NCBI GenBank assembly: GCA_023101725.1
Contig: JALJCO010001220.1
Location: 424,879 to 488,878 of the forward strand
Direction: 5' to 3'
DNA: 64,000 bases
From: Atherinomorus stipes
Lineage: Eukaryota; Chordata; Actinopteri; Atheriniformes; Atherinidae
Shown here: positions 36,730 to 48,862 of the stretch, in pieces
Position numbering within the stretch: the stretch's first letter is position 1
How the letters are laid out: every line of letters begins with the position of its first letter
Translations under genes and position numbers: made by a program
The notes under the pieces: generated by a model
Databases searched by the model: none
What the model was told of the DNA's origin: nothing
The model's input: the letters and a program-made list of their open reading frames with translations, nothing else

Positions 36730-36932
36730 CAGCGGTGGGGAACCCTGGTCCTCAAGGGCCGGTGTCCCTTCAGGCTTTCCATTTCTCCCCACTCCAGCAC
36801 ACCTGATTCAAATCAAATGGATCTAACAGCCAATCAAGTTCTGCCCAGAGACTCATTGATTTGAATCAGGTGTGTAGGAGTATGGAGAAGTGGAAGACCT
36901 GCAGGATGAGGGCCAAGACTCCCCACCACTGC
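36730..36932. mobile_element. hAT-like short inverted-repeat element, copy 4
   Basis: Ends ggtggggaaccctggtcctc and ccaagactccccaccactgc are inverted; the inner arms cacacctgattcaaatcaaa and tgatttgaatcaggtgtgta are nearly perfect inverses. A further decayed version seems to remain at 42828-42905 in the duplicated unit. Confidence 0.7.
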
Positions 36933-37835
36933 TTTAAGTAATGTACTGATGATACTATTTTACTGGTGACCTTGTTTTTCTGACATTACACTAAGATCTC
37001 TGTGATCTGGGGTATCTTTTGTCAGTGGACACACATATGGTCCTCGCACATCAAAGCACGCATCCAGGTGCTCTATCAGTAAGATAAACTGGTGCTTATC
37101 AGACCAGGGTGAAGATCCACAGGCTAAGCCTGCCCAAGACCAGCCTCTTGATAACCTTGGTATAAAACATCTCCCCTCATGTAGGAGAGTACCTTTAGAA
37201 CTCCATTCAGACACCATGGTCATTTGATTCCCTGAACAGGGCTCGCCAATTGCAGCCAGGCTTCTGGTTGAAACTTTTCCTCATTTCATCTTTTCTTAAG
37301 CCTCATTCATTTTTGTGTACCATTATGCATTATATTTTTGATAATAAATAGCATAAAGACATTCTTGACTCGCCATGTCTTTCAACCTTTTCTCTGCCAC
37401 ATCTACCATCCAATTTGTCTATACTTGCTGATGTATCAGTGTTAAAAAGAGACAGTAAATAAGAGTTAACATGTGTGTTCTGAACACCACAACCTCAACT
37501 AAAGAGTCCAACTTAGAGGAGTCTTACTAAATGGAAAAGTCTAATTTTCTCAGTAATTCCAGGGTCATAAAATGTAGGGCTTAACTATCAAGTAAAAAAA
37601 AGAGCCTCAGAGGGCGAAAGTCAGTTTAAATTTAAAAGATATGAAGGATGCATTGAGATGAGTCAGCTTTGATCAATTTTAATTTTTCCTTTGTGTGGAG
37701 GTATAAGGGTATTTTAAAGTTGTGTCAAATTAAGTCAATGTATTTTTTTAAACATTACTTCTGCTTCTATTTCATTGTATTTCAACCATGTGATATATTT
37801 TTTTGTACATTTTTTGTGCTCTTACATGTTGTGTA

Positions 37836-39395
37836 CAGGGAGTGCAGAATTATTAGGCAAATGAGTATTTTGACCACATCATCCTCTTTATGGATGGTGT
37901 CTTACTCCAAGCTGTATAGGCCCAAAGCCTACTACCAATTAAGCATATCAGGTGATGTGCATCTCTGTAATGAGAAGGGCTGTGGTCTAATGACATCAAC
38001 ACCCTATATCAGCTGTATTAGGCAAACAGAATTATTAAGCAACTTTCTTTCCTTTGGCAAAATGGGTCAGAAGAGGGACCTGACAGGCTCTGAAAAGTCA
38101 AAAATCGTGAGATATCTTGCAGAGAGATGCAGCACTCTTAAAATTGCCAAGCTTCTGCAGCGTGATCATTGAACAATCAAGCGTTTCATTCAAAATAGTC
38201 AACAGGGTCGCAAGAAACGTGTGGAAAAACAAAGGCATAAAATAACTGCCCATAAACTGAGAAAAGTCAAGCGTGCAGCTGCCAAGATGCCACTTGCCAG
38301 CAGTTTTGCCATATTTCAGAGCTGCAACATCACTGGAGTGCCCAAAAGCACAAGGTGTGCAATACTCAGAGACATGGCCAAGGTAAGAAAGGCTGAAAAA
38401 CGACCACCACTGAACAAGACACACAAGCTGAAGCGTCAAGACTGGGCCAAGAAATATCTCAAGATTGATTTTTCTAAGGTTTTATGGACTGATGAAATGA
38501 GAGTGAGTCTTCATGGGCCAGATGGATGGGCCCGTGGCTGGATCGGTAAAGGGCAGAGAGCTCCAGCTGCTCAGACGCCAGCAAGGTGGAAGTGGGGTAC
38601 TGGTATGGGCTGGTATCATCAAAGATGAGCTTGTGGGGCCTTTTCGGGTTGAGGATGCTGTCATGCTCAACTCCCAGTCCTACTTCCAGTTTCTGGAAGA
38701 CACCTTCTTCAAGCAGTGGTACAGGAAGAAGTCCGCATCCTTCAAGAAAAACATGATTTTCATGCAGGACAATGCTCCATCACACGCATCCAAGTACTCC
38801 ACAGCGTGGCTGCAAGAAAGGGTCTAAAAGAAGAAAAACTAATGACATGGTCTCATTGTTCACCTGATCTGAACCCCATAAAGAACCTGTGGTCCCTCAT
38901 CAAATGTGAGATTTACAAGGAGGGGAAAAACAGTCCACCTCTCTGAACAGTGTCTGGGAGGCTGTGGTTGCTGCTGCATGCAATGTTGTTCGTGAACAGA
39001 TCGAAACACTGACAGGAGCCATGGATGGCAGCTTTTGAGTGTCCTTGCAAAGAAAGGTGGCTGATATTGGTCACTGATTTGTTTTTGTTTTGTTTTTGAA
39101 TGTCGGAATATTTGTGAATGTTGAGCTGTTATATTGGTTTCCCTGGTGAAAATAAATAATTGAAATGGGTATATATTTGTATATTAAGTTGCCTAATAAT
39201 TCTGTTTGCCTAATACAGCTGATGTAGGGTGTTGATGTCATTAGACCACACCCCTTCTCATTACAGAGATGCACATCACCTGATATGCTTAATTGGTGGT
39301 AGGCTTTCGACCTATACAGCTTGGAGTAAGACAACATGCATAAAGAGGATGATGTGGCCAAAATACTCATCTGCCTAATAATTCTGCACTCCCTG
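37836..39395 (+). mobile_element. Tc1/mariner-type transposon, degenerate, TA duplication
   Basis: About 1.56 kb. Starts cagggagtgcagaattatt, ends with its inverse aataattctgcactccctg, and is flanked by TA on both sides. The terminal repeats extend about 210 bp inward. The empty site is visible at 54290-54300 beside receptor unit 4. The transposase is listed separately. Confidence 0.93.
38061..39036 (+). pseudogene. Tc1-type transposase, inactivated
   Basis: Begins MGQKRDLTGSEKSKIVRYLA (helix-turn-helix region). A TGA at 38170-38172 replaces an Arg codon before TIKRFIQNSQQGRKKR. The catalytic domain shows KVLWTDEMRVSLHGPDGW (first Asp) and MQDNAPSHASKYSTAWL (second Asp). The third acidic position is lost: DLNPIKNLW where the family has DLNPIENLW. 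Small indels change frame near 38565, 38812 and 38925. It cannot encode an active enzyme. Confidence 0.9.
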
Positions 39396-39839
39396 TATTT
39401 TGTGTGTCTGCAAATGGAAATTAGCTCAGATATTCATCTTTGGTTAACACTGCTGTCCAACATGCCTGTTTAATAAGTAAGCTGAACTAAATCAGGGATT
39501 TCTCCCTATGATACCTTTTCTTTTTCTTTTTGTGATGGAAGATTTTAAAAAAAAGTCTATCAAACAAACTGTTAAAAGTTTAGTGTTTCTGGAAAGTATT
39601 GAGGCTGAACTTTTTACACCACTTCATGTAAAGACAGAAATTTGTCAGATGTTGCAACGTCTTGCAGCGAAAGAATAGTCAGGATCTCATTTACTCATAT
39701 GATCTGAGCTTCTATATTTTTAAGTATACTTTCTGTTTCACTGTATCAACATGACAGCATCTTGGTTCCTCTTCATTTCGCTGAGGGCATTTCCCCACCT
39801 TCATCTGCTCAGTGCACAGTTTGCCAACAAGCTTGCAGC

Positions 39840-40791
39840 ATGGAGGAGTTCGCCACTACGACAGTCACCTCTAACATCTCTTCTCCAGAACAACCACCCC
39901 ATCCCTCCTGGGACTCCAGTGGTCTGGTTCCTGCACTGGTGCTGTCGCTCTGCTTCCTGCTGGGAGTACCTAAACATTGCAGTGATCTCAAGCCTAACTG
40001 GGAGCACCTGTCCAGTCTGAGCCAGAGTCTGATGTTAAATCTGACCGTGTCAGACCTGCTCCTGTCTGCTGACCCTTCCTCTGTGGATTTACGCTTTGCT
40101 CTACGGTTGGACCTTTGGCCTGGTGGCCTGTAAGTTTTTTGCTTTCCTGGTGTACTGCAGCATTCATGGCAGCGTGCTGACTGTGACTGGGTTGAGTGTC
40201 CAGCGCTACTTACTGGTGGTGCACCAGCTAAAGTGTTCACATCAGGCGGGAATCAGAATGCTGCTGGTTCTGCTCTGGCTGGTTGCAATGTTGCTATCCA
40301 TTCATGTGTTGGTATTTCGACAGCTGACCACAGATCAGCAACTGGCAGTTTGTGACCATCTCTACCCTTCTGAGGTCCAGCATGTGGCTGTCCTACTGAC
40401 AGAAACCCTGGTAGGGTTCATAACTTTTTTTCTTGTGGCGTTTTCATACATTCAGCTTCACAAGAAGGTAAATCGGGCAGCCTTTTTCAACAACCCTCAG
40501 ACAACCAGACTGGTTACCAGCATCATCGTGACATTTTTTGTCCTCTGGGTTCCATATCATTTCATAAATGTGCTGGCTGTGGCGGCTATTTCTCTCAAAA
40601 ACAAGGAACTGTTGAAGTTTTGTAAAGACACATGGGACATTGTTGGAGCACTTACATTTGTGAATAGTTGCCTGAATCCAGTCCTTTATGCTTTCACTTC
40701 TAACAGCTTTTGTATTGTGTGCCGAAAAACTGACCCACTGAGGTCAAACGTTCAAATTACCCAAACACAAGACACAGGTTCGGAGCCTTGA
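39840..40791 (+). pseudogene. LTB4 receptor-like GPCR, unit 2 (frameshifted)
   Basis: Very close to unit 1 but damaged. A 2-nt and a 4-nt deletion near 39970-39987 change VPGNIAVIILKPN to [11 protein letters not shown], removing the TM1 Asn that is near-invariant in class A receptors. An extra C at about 40061 then shifts the frame inside TM2. From 40096 the original frame is open to the end: TM3 with QRY, TM6 FFVLWVPYH, TM7 NSCLNPVLY and a full tail ending TQTQDTGSEP. Two independent lesions argue for a real pseudogene rather than a single sequencing error. Confidence 0.88.
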
Positions 40792-41486
40792 TAAAAACAT
40801 TCTGATCAGTCAGTTGTAGATACAGTATGATGCTCACTGATTTTCAGTCAGAGCATATTTTCCATTGATGTGCAGGGTATGATACTCAATTCGTTAAGCA
40901 ACTTTTATTCTCAGCTATAGGCTATCTACTGATTTCAATGTATCCTCAGATTAATCTTTTAGACTAGAAATTTCTTAAAAATTAATTGTGAAAGGAGTAT
41001 AAATCAATTTTGTCTGATAAATATATCAAACAAAAAGACGTTATCGATCTTGTGTGTTAATAAGATGTTTTTCACAGATAAAGAACAGTAATATTCTGTG
41101 TTAGTTTGGGGAAGATATGGTGAGAGGAATTCAGTAAAAGGTGTTTGCAGTGGAGATCATCCAGAGACCAGAAAATGACCACGTCTCTAGCATGGAAGAC
41201 TGTGAGTAAATTAATAGATAAACAAGAGGACATAAAGAATGTGTTACATTGTAATATTAGCAGATATATTTGTAATTTAGTTATAATCATTCTGTTCTGG
41301 TGTTTTTTTTGTTTGTTTGTTTTTTTCCTGCAATACTTACTGATTCTCAGAAAAAGTCTTTTTGTTCTTTTGTGGTTTATCTTTCGTCAACTGTATATTT
41401 TTAACAACAATAAATTTCATACTAGTAAATCATTTTTTGTGAAGTCATGTTTATATGAAACAGGAAGACCACATTTCCAAAATTAG

Positions 41487-41730
41487 AAAATCCCTCGGAG
41501 AACGCAGACTCCCGCCAAACAGCTCAGTTCCCCCCATTTGGCCCTCTCTCATGGTGATAAAGAATCATTCAAAAATATTCTTGGATCCAGGTGGTGATCC
41601 GGATAACAACCAGATTTAATCAGGTCTTCTTTGTGCCATTATCAACATTCCCTCAATAATTTAATCATGTAGCTAACTAACAGACAGACATACAAACAAA
41701 TGCTGGCAATTGCATTACCTCCTTATCATT
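41487..41730 (-). repeat. CCTCCGCCAAGGAGG repeat, - orientation, second copy
   Basis: Duplicate of 33763-34029 within the segmental duplication: gaacgcagactcccgccaaa and gcaattgcattacctcctta. Confidence 0.6.
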
Positions 41731-41814
41731 TCACAACATTCTAGAAAATGTTTGTACGTATCTTTGTTTGTGAGTTGAATTACAAGAATGACACCACCAT
41801 GAATGTGTGGCAAG

Positions 41815-41960
41815 GTCCACAACAAGGGCCTGCGGGTAAGATTTGATTCCACAGATTCCTAGTCATGCGAGCTTACCAGTCAGCCAAAGGAATATTCCTG
41901 TGGCCAAGTAGCCAGGGTGCATGCTCAGTTGGAGCCAGTGACAAGACCCCACGCTGTCAA
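41815..41960 (-). repeat. Dispersed repeat, - orientation
   Basis: Reverse complement of the repeat at 29920-30115 (gtggccaagtagccaggg, agtgacaagacccca). Confidence 0.5.
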
Positions 41961-43539
41961 AAATGTAAAGATTGTAGCTATTTTAATTTAGCAAAAGAAA
42001 AGTGTTTTTTTGACATCTTTGTTTTTTCCCACTTAAACATGATATTTTTGCTATTTTTATTGTAAGCAACCAAACTTCAAGATGATGTGACTATGTTGTT
42101 GCCATGGTAACAAGCTCGAATAAAGGCAGCAGGATTTATTTTCTTGTTTCTCAAAAGCTGAGGTCAGGTCAACTTCATGCACATTTTTGACACTCTGAGG
42201 TTATGAGAGCAAGATATCATGATCTCTTTCTTTTCCATAGCAAGAGGTGTTTTTTCTCACCCTCAAACTGAGCCAGATGATCTGTTTACTTCTGTTTCCC
42301 GTCATCTGATACGTTGGTGTTGGATGTGGCACAATGGTTACTGTTTTGACCTGATGGGGATTTCAATTTCCTCATCTTGAGACAATGAAATAAAGAAGCA
42401 TAATCAGTAAACATCAAACTTTTCTGCTAAAATTTCACAGTTTTTTATTCAACTGCTTGATCATTAAACAGCATCTTTTTATTTATTCTCATTTGTTCAG
42501 CATCTTTTAAAAGTCCATTTCTTCAAAATTGAACTTTGTGCTTCCTTTGTATAGAAGTGAAACCTGTACTGTTGCTCTTGTGTTTTATGTTTGGTCAGCT
42601 ATTTGTGTCTGTCTGTTTCTCAGAAGCAGAAAAAAATGGATTCCCAGAGGACCTAGCTGGAATAGCTCTTCTGCTCGTGTCTTCAAAATAAATTAAAAAT
42701 TTGACAACAATAATGTTATGGTATTTGATGCAGCTTTAAGTAATGTACTGATGATGCTATTTTGCTCGTGACCTTGTTTTTCTGACATTACACAAAGATC
42801 TCTTTGACCTGAGCTTTCTTTTTAATGCAGTGAGAGCCTTGGCCCTCATCCTGCAGGTCTTCCATAAGAAAACCTGAAGGGACAGTGGGCCTCGAGGACA
42901 AGCTTAGTGGACATGCATAATCTGGTCCTCACACATTAAAGCATGCATCTACCTGGCATCTACCAGGTGATCAGACCAAGGTGAAGATCTACAAGCCAAG
43001 GAGCAGCCTGCCCAAGACTAGCCTCCCTGATCATACCTCCCTGGGTATAAAACATCTCTGTTCTGACACGTGGGCACAGTCCCTTCAGAATTTTATTCAA
43101 ACACCATGTTCATTTGATTCCCTGAACAGGGCTCGCCAATTGCAGCCAGGCCTCTGGTAGAAACTTTCCTCAATTCATCTTTTCTTAAGCTTCATTCATA
43201 ATTTTTATGCCATATAATTTCACATATCAAAGTCAAGTCAAAGTCAACTTTATTGTCAAGTGTGCCACATGTTAGCCATACAACACATGAAAATACAGTC
43301 CTCCCAAACCCTCAAATTATCAAATATTGATAATAAACTAAAGCCTTCTTGACTCACAATATCTTTCATCATTTTCTCTGCTGCAACCACTACCATCCAA
43401 ATAATCTATACTTGCTGATGTATCAGTGTTAAAAAGAGACAGTAAAGAAGAGTTAACCTGAATAGAGTCCTGAGTGTTCTGAACACCACAACCTTAACTA
43501 AACATTCCTACGTGCATATCACACCATTTTAATCTTAAT

Positions 43540-43760
43540 ACTGATATATGGCAGTTTATTTGTTTATTTGTTTATGAGGAACCCCATTAGTTGCCCACCA
43601 GGGTAGCAACTAGTCTTCCTGGGGTCCATCTCCACAGTAACTACATAAAAACTACACAGTTCTGTACAGACACAGACTTCTCACACCATTCGGTTGCATA
43701 TGAGCCTGCTTTCCATGGGTCTCCAGCTCCCCCTGTTTCATTTTAGCATCCTCTGATGAT
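43540..43760 (+). repeat. Interspersed repeat (unclassified)
   Basis: gaggaaccccattagttgcc, gtagcaactagtcttcctgg and ggtccatctccacagtaact resemble a widespread fish interspersed repeat that I recognise but cannot name. Non-coding. Confidence 0.4.
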
Positions 43761-44039
43761 CATTGTGCTCAACAGTGCAGCTGCACACTCTCACCCAAGG
43801 GGGCACTAACGCTTTATCAAAGCCCTATCCAACCGGTTACCAAGTAGTGTTATTTTTGTTTTGTTTGTTTTTTCTGCATAACAGTTTTTTCTCCAGTTGT
43901 CTGGCTCGCTTAACAGAAACTACACTCTCAAAACAACATGGACAAACCTCCCAACCACTAGCCAGTTGTTCACAACATCATTGAATTTCTCATTTATTTC
44001 ATGAAATTGCAAATGTCTTGGCACATTAATGTTTCAGGA

Positions 44040-45530
44040 CATATTTGCAAATGATTATTTCTCAATTGTTAAAACACTATTTTTACAGTGACCCCCTCAG
44101 TTTTCACAACTTTGAAAACTAATCCCGTGAATCAATCTATTTTCCCAAAAGCTCTGCTTCTTGCTGCAAAAGGAAGATTGACTCAAAACAATGTCATCTG
44201 AGCTCAAAAAGCAACACTGTCATCAAATCGTACCCCAAGCATAGCTAAATGCAGAACACTATCGAACAATCTGGAAACACTATAAGTAAAACAAAGTTTT
44301 CAGAAAATTGTGCTCTCAAAATGTTTCATATTCATTCACGGCAGGACAAATACATCATGTCACAACCCCCAGAAAACTCATATCAATGTAGAAGTTATAA
44401 CAAAGTAAATTTAAAGATACTGTATTAAACATGAAATGAAAAAAGAAATAAGTTACAGCTTTTCTCTGTTGCTAAAACACTAAATCTCATTTTCAAAGAC
44501 AAATTTTCAGAAGCCTAAACCAAGGTATCAAATCAGTCCCCTTGTGATCAAAACCTAAAGCAAACTTCACATCACTAGACACTGTTTGCAAACACATTTG
44601 CATTGTGATGCACTTGCTGTGCAAAATGCTGAACACATGTTACACACTTTGATCACAACTAAGACACAGATGTCAGCAGGTAAACACAGTGATTCAAAAT
44701 TGATTTCACCTTTGGCTGACGATGAGGGAACCAATATCAACCAGTTGAGGAAGCTCTGGGAGGTCAAGATTTTGCAATGGATAGAGGAAATGAGAGAGGA
44801 AGAGTACGCATAAGAGATAGTCGCAAGGGTGGTCGTGCATGGGGATGTTGAAGGGGGCAAAATCAGGTCCGATGCAGAGCTTTCATTTCAGATGAAAGGC
44901 ATACAACTGTGATAAACCATGCTATCACCTCCGCCAAGGAGGTTATGTTTTTGGTGGCGTTGGTTTGTCTGTCAGCAACTTTACGGAAAAAGTTCTGGAT
45001 GGATTGACCTGAAATTTTCACCAGCCGTGTGCTTCAGCTCAAGGACGAACCCATTGAATTTTGGTGGTGATCCGGATCACCTTCTGGATCCAGGAATTTT
45101 TTGAAGAATTCTTCTTTATCATTGCGAGAGCTGCTTGGCGGAGGTCTGTGCTCTCCGAGTGCTTTTCTACTACTTTATGTTATGAGTTCTTAGTGTTGTG
45201 ACATGATGCATTTGGCCTGATGTAAATTAAAAAAAAACAAAAACATTTTCACAACATGATGTTCTGAGAACTCTGTTTTCCTTTTTTCCTTCTAGTGTTT
45301 CCTGATTGCTCTGTTGTGTTCAACATTTTGCTGTGCTTGGGGCATGATTTGACTATAGTGTCACTTTTTGAGGCCAGGTGATGCTGTTTTGAATCAATAA
45401 CTTACTTTTGCAGCAAGAAGCAGAGGTATTGGGAAAGTAGTTTGAGTTATAGGATTAGTGTTTAAAGTAGTGAAAAAGTGAGGGGACATTTCAAAAATAG
45501 CATTTTAGCAATAGAGAAAAACTGTAATCA
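44040..45530. mobile_element. Decayed DNA transposon with long inverted arms
   Basis: 44095-44290 (gctctgcttcttgctgcaaa, aagcaacactgtcatcaaat, ccccaagcatag) is the imperfect inverse of 45290-45510 (ctgtgcttggggcatgattt, tttgcagcaagaagcagag). Between them, + strand, about 44876-44923 encodes RAFISDERHTTVINHA, resembling the DNA-binding region of fish Tc1-like transposases (ISDE.RATVIDHV). The catalytic part is missing, and a CCTCCGCC repeat is inserted at 44927-45168. Confidence 0.5.
44927..45168 (+). repeat. CCTCCGCCAAGGAGG repeat, fullest copy
   Basis: Starts cacctccgccaaggaggtta and ends cttggcggaggtctgtgctc, so the two ends are inverted (cctccgccaagg against gcttggcggagg). The middle has gtttgtctgtcagcaacttt and ggtggtgatccggatcacct. 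Non-autonomous; family not determined. Confidence 0.65.
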
Positions 45531-47750
45531 TCAGCAAACAATATACAATATGCCATATGGCCACAGCACTGTGCCTTTGGGCTAGGTCAGGCTAAAGAAC
45601 CTCATCACAAGCCACATTGTCCACAACCATACCACTTCTGTAACATGGAACATCACAGTTGCATGAATTTCCTCTGAAATGAACGCTGTATGTCAGACCT
45701 GACTTTGCCTCTTTCCACAGACCCACCCCCTCACAAGTGGAATGATGTGATACCTTGGTTTTAGGCTAGTGGAAAAAAAATGGTTTTGAGAATGGGATTT
45801 AGTGTTTAAACAACTGATAAATACTGTAAGTACAGGTAAGTCACAGCTAGCACATTTAGCCTACATTTAGCACAATTTCCAAGTGAATAGATCTTGTTAA
45901 TCTAAACGGGTGATTCTCTGTCTAATGAATGTTCTCTCCAAAACTTCTCAAAACTTGTAGGAACTCACCAACCAAACTATGTAAATGTGCGGGACGACAG
46001 TGTGTGGATGACCAGGAGGGTGAGGAGGACAGTAACCAGTGAAGATTTGTTGTCGGTGAAACTCGAGCTTTGTTTACAGGACTGAAGACTATACATTGTT
46101 CCTTGTTTTTTGTTTATGCATTTACAGTATATGAGAGTATAATGCTGTATACATTTTCTTTTACAGGAACTCGGATGTATGGAGGTTACTTAATGTGTTT
46201 GAATAATTAGGGTTATAATTTCCTGCAATGTGTGATGTCAAACCTTGGAAGGTACTGTAAAATCCCTTTTTTCAGTTTTATCAACAATTGTACTCTGTTA
46301 GCTAGACAAAAAAAATAGTCAATGAAGGAAGAGTCGAAAACTGAGAGGTGGACAAAAGGGGAATTTCAATGGTCCTCGGTCATTGTGATAAAACACCTTA
46401 ACATTTTGACATGCAGTTTTTAACTAATGCCAAAGGAACGATGCATTTTGGGGACTGTGACTTTTTATGTGAGAAAGGGACTTCATTTTGACACATTCGT
46501 GAACTGTTCTGGGAGAGATATGAGCTTCTGCGGGTGAACCGTGATATACAGTATGGTGTTGATGTGTTCTGTGCTGAACCGTCCAGGTTATTTTGGCAAA
46601 AGCACCAAGAGTGTTGAGAACGTTCAGTCTGTCTCAATTACTGTTGAGCCAAAGAAACTGAGAAGGATCTGTCCATTTTGGTGGCTCTGACTATGGGAAA
46701 GGAATTTAGTTCTGAAGGGATGAGTAAAAATTTTTGGGAGAGCTATGAGCTTTTGCAAGTGAGCTATGGTGTTGTGAGAAATGTAAGGCTACTCAAGGCT
46801 TTGCCAAATGACCTTAGTGTTTTGAGAATGTAATTTCTGTTTCAAGAAATAAGCCAAACCAAAGGAGAAAAACTGTAGCTGCAAAAAAAAAAAAGAAACA
46901 TCATGTTTTTAATAAGTGTCTCCTGAATGCCACATCACAAAATCTCACTCAAACGACTTTTCTAATTGGATCCTTTGATCAAAAGTCCTTCATTTTGTCT
47001 AATTTCAACAAAGCAACACTGTCCTAGAAACAACCAATATTTTTGAGCGAGAGCTAGCTACTGTATGGTCATGTCAATGTTTCAGTTGTCGTTTGTTAGG
47101 TGTAATTGACAATTAAGCTGAAGCTGAAGCTGTATCGCGTTTTGATTTTTCTGTTATTATTTTACTTTAGAAAGTCACAACTTGGAAAGTTACATGATGT
47201 TTGAGTGACTATTATGAACTCAGCTTTTTTTTAATGGGAGGGTAAGAATAAATCTGAGGGTGACTGTACATCATGTATGGTATTAAATTCAGGGAGAGGT
47301 TGCTTGAAGTACATTCAAAGAAAGCTACACTCCATGCTAAAGGTGTGAAAAAATAAAAAGATTTTTTTTTTTTAAAGGCAAGTTAGTCCTGTTTTTCTGA
47401 AATCATAAATGTAAAGAGCATTCTCACAAACGGGTGCAGATCTAAGAAATCTGCCATTTAACCTGTGTGGGTTCATATTGGTTTTGCTGCTCTGTGCATC
47501 AAAGAGTTCATTCACTTCAAGAGATCCTTTTAAGTCAGAAATGTCAAGATTTTGAAAGTCATTACGCTTAATAATGTACATGAAAGAAAGAAAAAAAGAA
47601 ACAAATTGCAATTCCCTTGGATAAATGTAACAGTGCAAAAAGGCAAATATAGATAATAAAAAATATCCCACTTGCATTGTAAACCACTACTACTAAAAAC
47701 AAGAAAAACACTATTAGCACAGGGCAATGTCTAAGTTTGGGTGTGTGGGT

Positions 47751-47803
<53 letters not shown>

Positions 47804-48862
47804 GGGGTACGATAGTACGCAGATTTTATTTTTTTACAGTTCTCACTGCCTATGTGGAAAAAAAAAAACCTGTTGATTCCTGTGTGACTTTGCATAGAAG
47901 CTCCTTTCCCCAATGGTGGTAAAGAGAATGGGCTGTGAGAAAGATGGTACAAGCTGCTAAAGATCTTGACAGCCCTGCTGTCTTTTGTAAATGGAGCAAC
48001 ACCATGGTTATCCTTGCAGGCAGAATTAATGAGGATGCTTGCAAAGTCAACAGGATATAACACTTTTTTGTCATATGAACCAGGGCTGTTGCTTTTTGCT
48101 GCTTGGGGTGCGCATGTGGTTAAGAAAGCATTGGGGTTTAGCTCAACTGGTTTCAACCATACTGGTGAGATGAGGAAGTAAAATGTGTGCTAGACCAAAG
48201 CGCATAACCATAACTGCAACTGAAGGTGCCACATTACTTGGCACAAAAAGTAGCAGTAATACAGTCAAAAAAGCAGAATAATGCACATTACTGCACTATG
48301 CAGGCACAAAATTATGCAAATGAATAGAACACAAATATTCCTAAACATACACAAGGCATACTGGGAATTTTGCGAACTTATCCAAAACGATGCAACTGTT
48401 AACTGAACCAGGGGTTCCCCCCTATAATATTTCATGCTTTTCTTTTTATCTGATGGGAGATTAATTTCTTCAGTTGCAAATAATGAATGCCTCAGTGGGG
48501 GAAATACTGTATTTATTAAGTTCTTTATTCAGTTTTTATAAATTGGACAATTTTGATTTTACAACATACCTTGTTGTAAAGTAGTGAAATTAATCTATTT
48601 TTAAATATGTTTATAATCCCACATACAGAGACAAAAATTAATTAGATAATGAACAATGCAACATCTGCAGCCAGTAGCACCGTGTATCATGCAGTTCCAG
48701 TACATCAGACTTCAGTGTATTCTTATCATTACATATCATTTTCCTCTCACTTCCTGTTTCACTGCATCAAAGCACATCAAGTCAGTTCCTTTTCATTTGC
48801 TTATCTGATTACATATCTCCCCATCACCTGCTCAGTGCAAAGTTTGCCAACAAGCTTGCAGC
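45531..48862. other. Gene-free stretch before receptor unit 3
   Basis: No supported gene. It holds a (GT)n tract running into G21 (about 47740-47807) and, from about 48700, the upstream homology shared with the other receptor copies (cttcctgtttcactgcatca, gtttgccaacaagcttgcag). Confidence 0.6.
47740..47807 (+). repeat. (GT)n microsatellite followed by poly-G
   Basis: Simple dinucleotide tract directly followed by 21 G. Open frames across it on either strand are artefacts. Confidence 0.95.

Larger units (their letters stand above)
33053..37835. other. Downstream part of duplicated unit 1 with nested insertions
   Basis: No gene. Sequence at 33053-34865 and 36934-37510 is collinear with 40792-43510 after unit 2; about 2.07 kb between (34866-36933) is absent from the other copy and holds a foldback element and an hAT-like element. 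Confidence 0.7.
40792..43510. other. Downstream part of duplicated unit 2
   Basis: No gene. Collinear with 33053-34865 plus 36934-37510 after unit 1, including gcaagaggtgtt and gccagatgatctgtttactt blocks and ctgatgtatcagtgttaaaa near 43420. It includes a copy of the CCTCCGCC repeat (41487-41730), a dispersed repeat (41815-41960) and a short retroelement-tail-like segment at 43233-43320 (agtcaactttattgtcaag). Confidence 0.7.

Noticed and set aside
47731..48156. 141-codon minus-strand frame
   Set aside because: Its end is translated (GT)n and poly-G repeat; no homology recognised in the remainder.
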